Source of the DNA: Brachypterus glaber
Lineage: Eukaryota > Arthropoda > Insecta > Coleoptera > Kateretidae
NCBI GenBank assembly: GCA_958510825.1
Contig: OY294049.1
Coordinates: 35,616,774 to 35,680,773 of the forward strand
Length of the DNA: 64,000 nt
Direction of reading: 5' to 3'
In this document: positions 10,181 through 22,489 of the stretch, piece by piece
Layout: the number at the start of each line of letters is the position of its first letter
Position numbering within the stretch: the stretch's first letter is position 1
The notes under the pieces: model-generated
What the model was told of the DNA's origin: nothing
The model's input: the letters and a program-made list of their open reading frames with translations, nothing else
Database searches by the model: none
Made by a program: the position numbers and the translations under genes

Positions 10181-12548
10181 TAATAATGTAATACCCCACT
10201 AAATTCACTTCAATGAACTAATAACTCTTCTTTCTAGAATAGGCATTTTATTTGTAAAAACTGAAAAAAACGTAGCCAACATATACATTTGTCTGTCTTA
10301 CTCCTACAGCTTTGTTCTTAGAGAGACAACAATAACAGTTACTGGTAATTGTTATTGTTCAGGCCTGAATATACCTTCTATTTGTTTACAAACAAACCGA
10401 GATGTTGGCGATACTTTATATTAACGGTATGCGTATTCTAGAGAGAAGAGTTGTTAGTTCGTTGATTCACTTAGCTTCAACCTCTTCAACTTGTAATTAA
10501 TTTGTGTATAGACCAAAATAATGAAAAAATTAAAAATGTCAATTTTGTCATGAAACTCGGTATATGGCGTTAAAATAATATTCTTAATTATTATTTTTTT
10601 TTCGATATCTCTAACGCGAAGCAAAATATCGAGAATTGACCCAGTTCGTAGTAGGCTGAGTTTGAAGTTCAGATTTTAGTTGAGTATCTTAAAAAATGTG
10701 ACCCATCAACCTGTATGAATGTGCAAAAATTCAAATCTGTATTCTTTCAAATAGCAAAAATGTGGGGGTGTCTTCATCTTAAATGCGACGAACTCTATAT
10801 ATAAAAGCATGTTTAAATTGTATATTTTACGTGGCTTAGGTGATAGACACTTTTCAGTTAATCTTTTCGACTTGTGGTTTTCTCAGATTACCGCCAGATA
10901 AGAGTTTGAAGCTACGAATTTCGTATATCGTATCTTAAGTTTAATCAGATACAATGATCTCTTGAAAATAATGAAAGGGTTCAATCGAGATCTATACTAT
11001 ACTTTTTTATTTAATAATATAAACTTGCTTTAAATATATTTCAAAAAGGTAATTTTAAAGATAATGAGTTGCAAATTCTGGAAAATCATACTTTGGCTCC
11101 TTGATACTAAGTACTTGATACTAATAACATAAAAATTAAATGTTTATTTAAGAAAAAGTTAAATCAAATATTTATAAATACACTCAGAAAATGTAATTGT
11201 AATTTTAATATTAAATTTTATTTGTATTAACTTAACAACGACTCAAAGTATGCCATACTATAAGTGTGATATGCTTTACCAAATGTTACAGTAATTGTTA
11301 TTATAACATGCTAGTATTGCTAGATTCAAATGTACCAGCACGGTCTCTATGTTAGTATGATAACATTTTGTATACAATACACACATTGCAGTATTTAATA
11401 TCACAAGTAAAGTATTAAATGGTGGCGATATAAATAAAAATATGTATTAACAAATAAGATTCAGTATTAAAAATACAACAAAAATTTTTGAGTGTTTTAC
11501 TCATTTATGTTTGCTAGAAAATCAGTTATTTTTACGCCTTGGGTTTAGACCTTTTAAATTTCTTTACACGTTAAGAAATTTTTAATATTTTTATCACATT
11601 AATCAATATATTAAAAAGCTATTATTAATGCAATTAATTCAGTGGGATATTTTTTATGAAACCATAAACACGGCATAAAAATTATTTTATTATATATTTT
11701 TAATTACGTTTTTAGCAATGAATAATTAATATTAATTATAATTGAATATATTAACTTTTATAGCAATTTTTGATGAATTATTTCTAAATTATATTATTTC
11801 TTAAGTATACAGGGTGTTTCGGGAAAAACTTCTAGGCCTAATGACTCAAAAAATATTCGCGACACCTATACCATGGGACGTTTCGGAGTCTATTTTATGG
11901 AAAATATAGTCAAACATTATACCATGCTTTTTATAGATCTTAAATATCTCTTTTCGTTTTTAAATAATTGTCTCTGGGTGATTTAACTGAAATACCGTTT
12001 ACATTACATTTATTACATTCAGATTAAGGTATTTTCATAGTTACACACAATAATACATGCTTTAGCGATAACATTATCATAAATATTATTTAAATCGTCC
12101 ATTAACGTAAGTAGATGAATGCTTAAAATTTTATTGACATATTTAAATAAAACTGTTACCATAGTTGTATAATAAGAATAATTTATGTTTAAATGAACTA
12201 ATATTTTATTAAAATATAGCACTATATTTTTTTAGGGGAGACAGTAAGCCATTGGAACATTTATTAATGGTAATCATATCTTTCAAAACCTCAGGTTTCT
12301 ATTAAATAAATACATTTTGATGATGAAAATATTGCATTCATTCCTGGTATCCCCTTTTAATGCCATAGCAATCACAGTATATGAGTAATGAACGATGTAT
12401 TTTGGAACTAAAGTTTATATTGCAACAAAAATTGTTTAAACTTATGAATACAACTCACACCGGTCTGAAAACAATTTTTAGCTCAGCTTTCATATAACCC
12501 AAGTTTTTTTTTTCATAATTTAATTATTTGGAGCGTTGGCATCCTTTC
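10181..12548. other. AT-rich non-coding stretch
   Basis: No credible coding region. At 11811 an ACAGGGTGTTTCGGGAAAAA string resembles the terminal end of a TA-flanked inverted-repeat element; no matching far end was found. The 12019-12222 open frame on the minus strand is low-complexity. Confidence 0.5.
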
Positions 12549-12860
12549 AGGACCAAATTTTAAACAATCTATAGATACGTTTTTGAGAAAAATGATTTTC
12601 ATTTGTTTTAACAAAAAAATGACCAGCCTCCCCCAAACCCCAAATGTAAAAAAAATTTCTAGACATAACTTTTTCATTATTTACAATAAGAGAAAAATTT
12701 AAAAACCACATAAAAGGTAAAATAAAATTAGACAAAATATTTTATAACCATTTTTTCCCTCTCCAAAATTGGAAATTTGTTTCTGGGTATAACTTTTTTT
12801 AGTATTCACAATAGAAGAATATTTTAAAACCACCTAAAAAAAAAACCTGTCCCTCTCAAC
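12549..12860. repeat. Tandem repeat family H, copy 1 (about 2.5 units)
   Basis: Units of about 120-125 bp share CATAACTTTTTCATTATT, ACAATAAGAGAAAAATTTAA and AACCACATAAAAGGTAAAAT, separated by C-rich segments (CCTCCCCCAAACCCC, CCCTCTCCAAAATTGG). A longer array of the same unit lies at 46086-46535. Confidence 0.65.
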
Positions 12861-13851
12861 CGCCGCCACCCCAAGTATTAGAAACTGGACATGACATTTT
12901 TATGAGAAAATATTCTCGCTCATTCCAGACGGCTGGTTTGTATTTATGTTGTTATAAAATTAAACTGTGCAGTGGAAAATGCTTCCTTGTTGAAAGCATT
13001 ATTTTTTTTTCTTTTGATTTTGATTCTCACTTTTTAAAAGAAAAATATAATTTTTTTATAAGATTACACAGTCGTATAGCGACTTATTGAATTCTTTACG
13101 GCAAGAATGAATCAAGATCCGCTATCTTTTGGAATTTTGTGTGTCTACGTGTGTAATTCAGCCGGAAATGGAAACTGCGTGGAAGATTTATTTCCGTACG
13201 TAGGCTTACCTTGCGTTTCAATAATATTTTATGGGGAGCAGCTCAAGGGTTTAAGTTCAAAGTAAGAAGGGAGAAGTAACTAAAATTAAATATATTTAAA
13301 CAAAGGAAATAACGAGAGAAATAGAACTGATGGAAAAAAGTTAAGGATATTTTTAAGAATAGTGCTTTCTCTGAAAAAAAAAACAGTTTAGGAAAAAATC
13401 ATAAAATGTCCATATTCTCTAATCATTTCTAAAAAACGAATAAATTCAAAAATATTTAGATTCGGGATTTAACAATATGTTTTCCTTAATGTAACAAAAG
13501 AGAAAATGTTTTTGAAAACTGAAAATTAATTAATAGCGAGTAATTCTACCTCTGTTGGCTATAACCGCTTCAACTCGCCGAGGTATACATAAAATTAACT
13601 AACTAATCTTGGTCCAAGACATCCCATAAATCCGAAAGAACTTGCTAGTTTCCTTACGTCATGAAAATATGGTATGTTACTGCATGTCCCAGGCCGGTTC
13701 AATACAGTTAAACAAAATAATGAGATACCGGAGCCCCATTTTTTGTTTTTTCGATTATTTTTTCTTAGAGAAACCAAAGTATCCTTAACTTTTTCCATTA
13801 GTTTAGTTTGTTTATTCTAGTACTTAAAAATTTTGGTACGGAAATAATATT
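12861..13851. other. Non-coding stretch
   Basis: No recognisable gene. A CCGGAAATGGAAACTGCGTG string at 13161 is echoed by AATGAAAACTGCGTGGC at about 51799 and 52776, so part of this region belongs to a dispersed repeat. Confidence 0.4.
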
Positions 13852-14565
13852 TTCTACGACTGCTTTAGAATGTAAGCAAACACACACACTTTTCAAACAC
13901 AGAATGAATCCATTCTAGCTCTAGGTACGGTATGAATATTCCGTGTCATGTGTTAGAATGAGCACATGTAGTGCCATCTCCTGTTTATAAAAGTAAAGAA
14001 AACTGTAGCAAAATTAGCAAAAATATATATACTTTACCATAAAATATTGAATAATTTAATGCACTTTAAAGTTTTGCGTTAAAATTACATAAAGTTTATT
14101 AGTTTTTCTTAATATTTGACCAGTTTTTTATCAATTTAGCTCAAAAAATTAAAACTGCTCCATCTATTGTTAAATATTTAAACCTAATATCTGTCACAAC
14201 AACCTGACATAACCTTCAATTATTGCATTATAATTTGTAAATATGTGCTAAAATTAAATATAAATCTTTTTTAACTACTGATTTGATAAAATTATTAAAT
14301 AACATTAACTGCTTTATTTAAAAATATGTGTTTTGTTGCATTTACAATGTCGAGTCACAAAAAACATTGTTTTTAACCTTGTCCACAGTTTAAAGCCATA
14401 CAGTGTTTCATATTTGCAGTAGAAGAAAAAGTATAGTCTACAACACGTATAGAATAGTCATCCCGCGCTCGCGGGACCGTCATACTCGCCTGCCGGCTCG
14501 TATGTCAAACTTTTCGCTCCCGCGGAATATTGTCTATTCCATACTAATTATAGAATATACTATTA
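13852..14565 (+). mobile_element. Dispersed repeat family C, copy 1
   Basis: Starts TCTACGACTGCTTTAGAATG and ends with CTATTCCATACTAATTATAG and TATACTATT. It aligns almost end to end with 18983-19654 and with the reverse strand of 62734-63736. Near the right end a palindromic GC-rich block (CCCGCGCTCGCGGGACC) sits between ACGTATAGAATAGT and ATTGTCTATTCCATAC. No conserved reading frame is shared by all three copies, so it is non-autonomous. Superfamily unknown. Confidence 0.7.
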
Positions 14566-15013
14566 CCTACTTTATTTTAACTCTGATTTACATACAATAA
14601 ATTGTATCCAATTCTTTTATTTCCCTAAAATTTCTGCAACTATTGTGAGCAGTACTGCCCAAAAAGGTAGACAGGCCTGGAATGGATCTAGCCCTAAGTA
14701 CCACATTTTAAAAGACTGTCACCGATTTTTTTTTTTTTGTGAAAATTTCGGATATATCGAAAATACACCTCTCTGTCGGTGTATTACGTATGAAAAGTTG
14801 TATTCTTTATCTGAATTCATTCATAAGTGTTTAAGGTCACATTGTATGTTAATCTCCCCTATAGATGCGATTTTTGTTTCCAGCAGGAGATTTGGTATTC
14901 CTGCATGGTTAAAAAAATCGAACATCTACATGCAAAGTGGCAGTTTCTGGCAGTCGCGTTTGAAGAAAGATTGAGTTTGATTTTTAAGACACTTTACATC
15001 TCATTCGCCTTGA
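14566..15013. other. Stretch with an unrecognised 109-codon open frame
   Basis: A frame from about 14645 to 14974 runs on the plus strand but begins with GTG rather than ATG. Its product has no motif I recognise, and it contains a poly-F run from a T tract. A gene is not supported. Confidence 0.35.
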
Positions 15014-15077
15014 CGTAGAGTGACGTGCGCAAATTGAGCAAATCAACAGTGGCAGTTTTGTGGTGCCGGAGTCACTC
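15014..15077. mobile_element. MITE family M, copy 2
   Basis: GTAGAGTGACGT at the left and GGAGTCACTCTAC at the right are inverted termini around a 40-bp core with GGCAG/GTGCC strings. Confidence 0.4.
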
Positions 15078-15148
15078 TACACACATAAAAAAAGAATTCT
15101 CAATAAGAATATTTATAGCTTCAATCTAAAAGTCTAACATTGAGGATA

Positions 15149-15247
15149 CGGATTCATAGGGGTCACTACATCCAGCGGCAGCTTTTCTGCTGCCGTCTAC
15201 GGCGATTGTCAAAAAAATTCCGATGGATGGAGTGACCCTAGGATTCT
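15149..15247. mobile_element. MITE family M, copy 3, with GC-rich hairpin core
   Basis: Arms GATTCATAGGGGTCACT and AGTGACCCTAGGATTC enclose a stable small hairpin CGGCAGC-TTTTCT-GCTGCCG. It matches the plan of copy 1 at 9487-9590. Confidence 0.55.
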
Positions 15248-15354
15248 CAAACCAAAGAAATTTTTTCTCAACCTGAAAATTATAGATTACACTAAAAATC
15301 TAAGGCTATAATAGTCTTCTCCGCCGTGGTTTATATATTAGTTTTTTCACTACT

Positions 15355-16085
15355 ACCACATTAAAAATGTATGGTTTTATAATGAGAAATTGTAGTAAAT
15401 TTACCAGTGTACATGCTTTAAAGACCCTTTACAACTCTTTTGTTCGCTCTAGACTGGAATATTGTTCTACCATTTGGAATCCGTTTTATGAAGTTCACAG
15501 ACAACAGGTAGAGAAAGTGCAAAAAAGTTTCTTAAGTGTGTATATTTTAAAGTATTTGGTATATATCCAGCCAGAGGTTATGATTATGACGTCCTACTGT
15601 CTCAATTTGAGTATCAATCCCTAGAACTTCGCAGAACAATAACCAGTATTAAAATGCTATGTTAGGTATTGAATGGTAGAATGGACTCACCATTTATTTT
15701 ATCAAAGCTAAATTTTTGCGTTCCAGCTAATTGTACAAGAACTTCTACCACTTTTTATAATCAAGTTGCCAGTACGAATACTCTACGCACTGAACCAATT
15801 TTAAATATGATGTTTTGTTATAATAGATATTGTAAGAGTTGCGATATCCACTTTGATTCAGTGAGTAGAATAATTAATTGTATAGTTCTAGAGTATTGGC
15901 CAAAATGTTGATTTTAATTTTTACCATTTTAGTGATATATCGTATCTGTATTTGTTATATTGTTATAATATTAGATATTTTATTACATTGTTAATTAACT
16001 TTAAACCTTTATTTTGTAAACTTTAATTTTGTAAATTTTCAAATAATATTGTCCTGTAATTGGTTTTTCTGTTGGGCAATAAAGA

Positions 16086-16150
<65 letters not shown>
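15355..16150 (+). pseudogene. Jockey-like LINE 3' fragment (reverse transcriptase C-terminal part), decayed
   Basis: The frame from 15367 encodes LKTLYNSFVRSRLEYCSTIW, followed by NP and a QVEKVQKSFL string. This is the motif that follows the reverse transcriptase palm in Jockey/I-group non-LTR retrotransposons (domain known from the family). A second frame (15669-15911) continues with GRMDSPFILSKLNFCVP, also typical of this C-terminal region. The two are separated by stops, so the gene is broken. The 5' part, including catalytic YADD and endonuclease, is missing, as expected from 5' truncation. The 3' end is GGGCAATAAAGATATT running into an (ATT)n tail at 16086-16150. Confidence 0.8.
16086..16150. 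repeat. (ATT)n tail of the LINE fragment
   Basis: About 21 ATT units directly after the AATAAAGAT end of the LINE. Trinucleotide tails instead of poly(A) are common in this LINE group. Confidence 0.85.
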
Positions 16151-16151
<1 letters not shown>

Positions 16152-16382
16152 ATGTGCTTATAAGAATAAATTTTATTCGCATAGCTATAAGAATAAATGT
16201 TATTCTTATTATTTAAACATGTTTTTATCAATAATATAGCAAAAGGTTTGTTGAATCTTAACCGCAAAAAATAATTAGCCTTTAAAATCGCCATTTTGAC
16301 AGTCCTGTTAGCGTTTTTATATTTTTAAAATGTGTGATAACAAATGGGTAAGTACTTATTTAATAAACTATGTGTTATATTG

Positions 16383-16406
16383 TATTCTATTCTATTCTAT
16401 TCTATT
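16383..16406. repeat. (ATTCT)n microsatellite
   Basis: Four to five units of ATTCT within the right part of the family B element. Confidence 0.8.
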
Positions 16407-16689
16407 ATAATTAATTATAATGTTTGACATGTTAATTTTTTTATCCAATGGCAAAATATTATTGAATTTTGTCCAACAGAATTTATTAAGCAGTGTCATG
16501 TCTTTGCCATTTCAAGAAAATCAAGTGACAGTTACCATTTGTTTATAAAATTATCTCCTATCAGGAAAGAAAAAATCATTATTGTTCTAGATGCAAAGAT
16601 ATAATTTCTAGGATCAAATAAATGATAAATAATGGTACGTTCTATAGCTAGTAGGTAGTGAAAAAAAAAAATATTCCATTTTATGTGTG

Positions 16690-18189
16690 TATGCTGCGTG
16701 TTCTCTTCTTCTGGAGATACGCGACGATCATATTTACATTTATTGCTTGCGAGGCTGTTACTTCCAGCTGATTTAATACGAAACTTATTGCCCTATTACA
16801 GCTAAAATTGTAGACTTTTTTTAAATAAAATGGAAAATTAAAACCTGAATGATAATAAATGATGCTGCCAACAAAATTAAACTTTTCCCTATAGGCCTTA
16901 GTTCATTAGGGAACGTTCAAGTATTACGTAACGCAAATTTTGATATATTTGGACATTTTTGGAAAAAAAAAATCGTTTAAAAAATTTTTTTTACCCCCAG
17001 ATTTTTACCAAAAACAACCTCAGCCTAGAACTTTAGATAATCAACCTAGGGTCCAAAATTGAAGTCTTTAGCTGAAAGCGTTATTAGGTTATCGGGATGA
17101 CAAGTTTCCTGGACAGACCGACAGACGTAAAAAAGAATTTCTTTGTAAAAAGTAAAATTGTAATATTAATTCAGGTACCTAATAGTCTAAGAGCTGGTGA
17201 CCTTTTTTTTTTCATTATTTTTTCCCGGATGTATTTTATTTATGTCTTAAAGTACATTCAAATCAAGCTATCTCCAAATGTCCGGGTTTTAAATCCGGTT
17301 CCTTTGGGTTCTAGAAGCCACAAAAGGGTGGTGAAATAAGGTACTCCAAAAATCTATTTTAACTTACCGTTCAAAAACATAATATTTATTACAATCAGAT
17401 TGGGCTATTTTCACAGTGCATGACTGAAGTCCGCCCCCTTTAACTTTTGAACACCTTAAGATATCAACTTGAAATTTGATTTGTTTCGAAGCACTTAAGT
17501 AACACAACCCAAATTATTTTTTTGTATACAACATTGTGTTAAGGGAGCAAGGAGGAACATTTATTTAGTTTTAAAAATATGTGTTTTGAAGGTTGAATTT
17601 TAAATGTTATTGTTAAAAAATAAGATTTTTTGGATTTTTATTGATGAAATTTTTATTTATTTATATATTTTTTTTAATGGCTCTACATCATAAAAATGTT
17701 ACTTTATTCCATAAGAACCGTATTAGGTAACATATTTTTAGTTCATTTTTGACCCCCTAGTGATGATTTTTGACGATTTTTAGCATGAGTACGTGGCGAT
17801 AAGCTTATGTACCCCTCTCCTTACCCTGCACCCCTACTTAGTTTTGTCACAGGATCCATTTTTTTTAAATATTTTTTTACATAATATCCCCATTTATTCT
17901 ACTCGTGAATTGAAAGTTTCCATATTCTAAGTTGGGTATTTTTTTACTAAGATTGAGTCGCCAAATCTAAATTTGTCCTCAGAATATTTTTATTTCCCAT
18001 GATTTTAGAACAAGAGGGCTAAAATAATAATTTTTTACCACTTTTATCTCATTTTTTACAGAAACCTTAGGTAATAGAAATATTCTTAGGCCAGATTCAG
18101 TCTCAGCGACCTTAAATTAGTTAAAAAAACGTATTACTCCAATCAGGGCAAGAAACCGTGTTGCCTAGTGTAATTTATATAATTATTTG
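16690..18189. other. Repeat-derived non-coding stretch
   Basis: GGGAACGTTCAAGTATTACG followed by TAACGC at 16910 matches 46538, where it ends the tandem array of family H. GGACAGACCGACAGACG at 17112 belongs to the dispersed block type also seen at 7551 and 42910. Long T/A runs dominate. No gene recognised. Confidence 0.45.
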
Positions 18190-18320
18190 AATAAAATAGT
18201 TAAATAGTGCTAGTAGTGAAAAAACTAATATATAAACTACGGTAGAGAAGACTATTATAGCCTCGCACTCTTAAATCCCTCTCTGCCTTGATATATAATT
18301 ACTATTATATACCTACATAA
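18190..18320. mobile_element. MITE family B fragment
   Basis: AATAGTGCTAGTAGTGAAAA, then CGGTAGAGAAGACTATTATA, GCCTCGCACTCTTAAATCCC: the core end plus one arm of the family B hairpin. Confidence 0.6.
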
Positions 18321-18749
18321 TAATATTATTGTGTACCTATAAATATTTTAATTTATTATTTTTTTTAACTTGAAGAAAAAGTAATTTGAAATAATAAATA
18401 AGATTTATGTATTTAAATTAGACATTTAGTAATTTTTTAACTTTTAGATTAGATCTTTCCGCTAGTAGTTTTAATAAAACTATCAAATCTGCATTTTTAG
18501 GTGCTAAAGTGGAAGAAATACATTTTCTTATGGGTAAACGTTTATTGGATAATATGTACCTAAGGGGGATTCTTCAAAAAAATTGAGATTTTTTTTAAAT
18601 ATTTGAAATAAATAATTCTACCTAAATTCAAAAATTGGTTTTAAAGGAGCTTTGACTAGAATTATATTTTTCATCCTTAATAAGACGGTTTTTACCCCTT
18701 GGTTCCAGAATTATTTTGTGTAACTATGAAAATAGGTGTTATAAATGTA

Positions 18750-18864
18750 ATGTGTATCTCCCTAAGGGCTCATTTCCGGACCAACCTCTATATGTTAACT
18801 TATTTTCATATTTTTTAACGTAGAATCCTCCTAAATTTCTTAAACTTATTTCTGAATAACCCTG
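18750..18864. mobile_element. TIR DNA element family 1, right-end fragment
   Basis: CTAAGGGCTCATTTCCGGAC through TTTTTTAACGTAGAATCCTC to AATAACCCTG, with TA next to it at 18865-18866. It matches the right arm of the elements at 169-902 and 49571-50290. Confidence 0.65.
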
Positions 18865-18982
18865 TATAGGTACCGTAAAAGTTTTCATATATCGTCATCC
18901 GCTTACGGAATATGCTAAATCCCATAAGAGTTTTTTATGCGATTTGACTAACATTCTAAGACAGTCGTACAAAAATTGATTT

Positions 18983-19654
18983 TTCTACGACTGCTTTAGA
19001 ATGTAAGCAAATACACTCACTTTTCACAGAATGAATCCATTCTAGCTCTAGATACGGTATGAATATTCCGTATCAAGTGTTAAAATGAGCACATGTAGTT
19101 CCATCTTTTGTTTATAAAAGTAAAGAAAACTGTAGCAAAATTAGCAAAAATATATATATATATATTTTACCATGAAATATTGAATAATTTAATGCAATTA
19201 AAGTTTTGCGTTAAAATTACATAAAGTTTATTAGCTTTTCTTAATATATGACCAGTTTTTTATCAATTTAGTTCAAAAATTCAAAACTGCTCCATCTATT
19301 GTTAAATATTTAAACCTGATATATGTCACAACAATCTGACATAACCTTCAATTTGCATTATAATTTGTAAATATGTGCTAAAATTAAATAAAAATCTTTT
19401 TTAACTACTGATTTGATAAAATTATTAAATAACATTAATTGCTTTATTAAAAAATATGTGTTTTGTTGCATTTACAATTTCGAGCCACAAAAAACATTGT
19501 TTTTGTCCGCAGTTTAAAGCGATACAGTGTTTTATATTTGCAGTCGAAGAAAAAGTATAGTCTACAACACGTATGGAATAATCATTCTCGTATGACAAAC
19601 TTCCGCTCGCGCGGAATATTGTCTATTCCATACTAGTTATAGAATATACTATAC
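18983..19654 (+). mobile_element. Dispersed repeat family C, copy 2
   Basis: Collinear with copy 1 at 13852-14565 by eye, with small indels. It is preceded by an inverse copy of its own start (CATTCTAAGACAGTCGTA at about 18951-18968), giving a small hairpin at the boundary. Confidence 0.7.
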
Positions 19655-20492
19655 TTGGCAAGTAGCCAAGTACATTTTTGCAAAAAAATTATTGTGAGAA
19701 CAACCCATAGACTTAATTAATTGATTAATTATCAATGTTTATGTATATAAACTTATGAATAATCATGTAAAATAAATCATATGTTGAATTAATTAGATAA
19801 ATCTTACTACTTTATTTCATAAATATCATTTACATTGTTAGTTTTTAACCGCTCATCTTGTTACCACGGTAATGAGACTTAAAACAAGCCTTGAAGATAT
19901 GTAATGCTTCGCATAGTGTATACCCTTCTTAATGGATTGTAAATAATATTTTTTCCCAAACGTAAGAAAATTTGGCATTATTATTAATTTTTTTTTAAAT
20001 TAGCGCCCCCTATGCATAGTTGTTGAAGTAACAAAAGTTACATAAAAGTTTTACATTTTTATTAAACGTAAAGAAAACTAAAAATATATTTAAAAATTGT
20101 GAAGCTTTTATAATATCTAAAAGTATAGACAATACTCCAAGGGCGGCCCGCCCCTTCCTGTCATAAGTCCAGAAAGGACATGGCCCCCTCCCTCACCCCG
20201 GAGTCAGCGCCTATGGCCCTATGTATACCACTTTAGTTTTTAAATAAATTGTTGTCTTTGTGTAATAGAACTTTTTGTGGATATAAATACAATCGTATTT
20301 GCCGTTCTTGATTTAATTTCTTATTTTTAATATTGTTTAGAATTATAACAATTTTTTATCCCAGTTCTACAGACTAAAGGTTTCAATTTTAAACATTTGA
20401 AAGTAACACTCTTCGAGTGATAGCTACTCAGCGTAAAATAACACAAATTTTTTTTCACATTATAATTTCATATTAACATAAAATAAATGAGT
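19655..20492. other. Non-coding stretch
   Basis: AT-rich. Contains a lone CAAGCCTTGAAGATATGTAA terminus at about 19885, like the ends of the 6617-7930 element, and a C/G-rich patch at 20138-20220. No gene recognised. Confidence 0.4.
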
Positions 20493-20722
20493 TACAGCGT
20501 GGCCTTTGAAAGGGACGGGTGTAGCCTTCTTGGCACATTCCAGTGCAGCGAATTCGCCATCTTTTATGATGTGCCTTGTGTATTTTTGTTTTGCCATCTT
20601 CTATGATGTGCCTAGAGTATTTTTATATTAATGTATTAGGTACAAGTTAAAGTGAACCATATATTTATGGTTATTACTACAGTAGTAATTTATCAGTGAT
20701 AGTGTGCAAGTCAGGATACATT
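20493..20722 (+). mobile_element. Dispersed repeat family D, copy 1
   Basis: TACAGCGTGGCCTTTGAAAG, then TGTAGCCTTCTTGG, ACATTCCAGTGCAGCGAATT, and ending GTAATTTATCAGTGATAGTG. Collinear with 45791-46085. A roughly 30-bp segment (TTCGCCATCTT.TATGATGTG) is duplicated in this copy. Function unknown. Confidence 0.65.
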
Positions 20723-20805
20723 TCCGATTAGTACTTGCGCACTGGAAACCTCATGATTATATAGAGAAACCCTGGTTAATTATTCGGAAGAAAAAGACTA
20801 AATAA

Positions 20806-20807
<2 letters not shown>

Positions 20808-20840
<33 letters not shown>
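20808..20840. repeat. (GA)n microsatellite
   Basis: About 16 GA units. Confidence 0.95.
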
Positions 20841-20842
<2 letters not shown>

Positions 20843-21614
20843 ATAAAATAATAATGCAAAATCTTTGAAATAAATGCACCTGCATGTGCAGCATAGTTAA
20901 AAAAATATAAGGTGTCCCAAAATTGCTGAAGTGGAATATAGGTTTTCTCAGTCGCTACTCACGGGTACAATTTTTATGCTATTCTGAAAGAAAATCTTTT
21001 GATTTAAACTGTGAAAAATCTAACAAAAATTTTTATATAAACTATAAAATAATGTTTTTAAATTATTTATTTAACACAACACTTTATTTCATCTGAGAAG
21101 TAATTCACATAAACATATCTTTTCGAAGTAAATAATAAACATAATTTCTATCGCACATATTGTTCTGAATTTATATGTGAGAAACTGCAGCTTTTGCAGG
21201 ATAGAAACTGACAAGAAACAAGGAGTTATTATATGTAATGCTTTGTTTTCTCTAGTATACTCATGAAAGTAACTCATCTTAAAGAGTTAGATGAGTAACT
21301 CATCTTAGTAGTATTACTTAAACTTACTTAAAGTTAAAGTTTTTTGTTTATTTTTCTTCAAAATTCTTAAAAAATTAGTACCTTGGAAAAGGCGGTTTGG
21401 ACTTTATTAAGTAGAATAGATAATAATAATAATAAATTTCTAAGAATTTTAAAGAAAAATAAAAAAAATACTTTAAGTTATCTTTCTATAGAAAGTTATC
21501 CTTATAATTCTTATTTCTGTTTATTCCATTTTTTTTAAGAATTTCATCACAAACTATATTTTCAAAAAATTGAATTTCATTATAAATAATCTATTTTTAA
21601 AACAATAATTTTTT
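20841..21614. other. AT-rich non-coding stretch
   Basis: A GGTGTCCCAAAATTGCTGAA string near 20911 resembles the start of a TA-flanked element. Otherwise nothing recognised. Confidence 0.4.
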
Positions 21615-22188
21615 TTTCACTACCAGCTTTAAAACATACCATTATTTATCATGTTTTCAGACTGTGAAATTGATTTTTTTCACCTATAGCAATAATAGTT
21701 TTTTCTCTCCTAGTAGGAGTAAATTTTATAAACAATTGATTTCTGTCACTTTAGATGTTTCAGTTCTTTGTGCAATTTTTACTAATTAAACCCAAGAAAA
21801 TAGCTTTAAATAACTTTTTATTTATTAAATATAATTAATTATAATTATTACCAATTAATACGATCAATAATTAGCTAAATATTATGAAAAAAAAAAAACG
21901 TCAGTTCAAAGTATTTATTTGAGCAAATGTCATTGATCAAGGCTACTTGATTTTTATGAAAATTTCTAGAAATATTATTTCTGTTAATAATTTATTTTAG
22001 TATTAGAGTGAAAATAGTTAAATAGTGCTAGAAGTAATAAAACTAATATATAAACACGGTATAGAAGACTATTATAGTCTCGCACTCTTAAATCCCTCTC
22101 TGCTACGCAGCTCGGGATTTAATACGCTCGGCTATAAAAAAATGTCTTCTCTACCTTGGTATATAATTACTAGTTTTCGTATATCTAC
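21615..22188. mobile_element. MITE family B, copy with full hairpin
   Basis: Starts TTCACTACCAGCTTTAAAAC, contains TTTTCTCTCCTAGTAGGAGT, reaches AGTGCTAGAAGTAATAAAAC, and ends in a roughly 130-bp near-palindrome (22058-22185). The palindrome arms are TATAGAAGACTATTATAGTC and GGCTATAAAAAAATGTCTTC, with the centre at CTGCTACGCAGCTCGGG. The reverse complement matches 52263-52676. Confidence 0.65.
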
Positions 22189-22489
22189 AGTGATTATCTA
22201 AGGTCCGCCTCCCTTAAACTTTTGAATCCAAATAATTTATGGGGTGTATATTAGACATGTACAATGAAGGCAAAGGGCAAGGTGAAACATTTTTTAAATG
22301 GAAAGGGGGGTGTGTTTGTTTGTGTGTTTTTTTCTTTTCTTTTCTATTTACATAATTTAAAATTAGTTTAAAAGTATTTTGATGAAAATTCCCTTAAATA
22401 TTGAAAAAAATAAAAAATATATAATCAAATAGAAAATTTGGAACTTGAAAAAATTTATTATTAAATTCAGTTTCGTAGTCCCCAAAAAC

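Larger units (their letters stand above)
15300..16675. mobile_element. MITE family B, copy 1, split by a LINE insertion
   Basis: The left part (15300-15354: AGGCTATAATAGTCTTCTCC, then TTTTTTCACTACTACCACA) and the right part (16151-16675, including ATTATTTAAACATG, CTTAACCGCAAAA, TTAAAATCGCCATTTT, and a terminal TAGTAGGTAGTG) together match the uninterrupted copy at 52263-52676. The LINE fragment between them was therefore inserted after this element. Confidence 0.6.

Noticed and set aside
14645..14974. 109-codon frame with several Cys and aromatic residues
   Set aside because: Starts with GTG, includes poly-F from a T run, and shows no recognisable domain.
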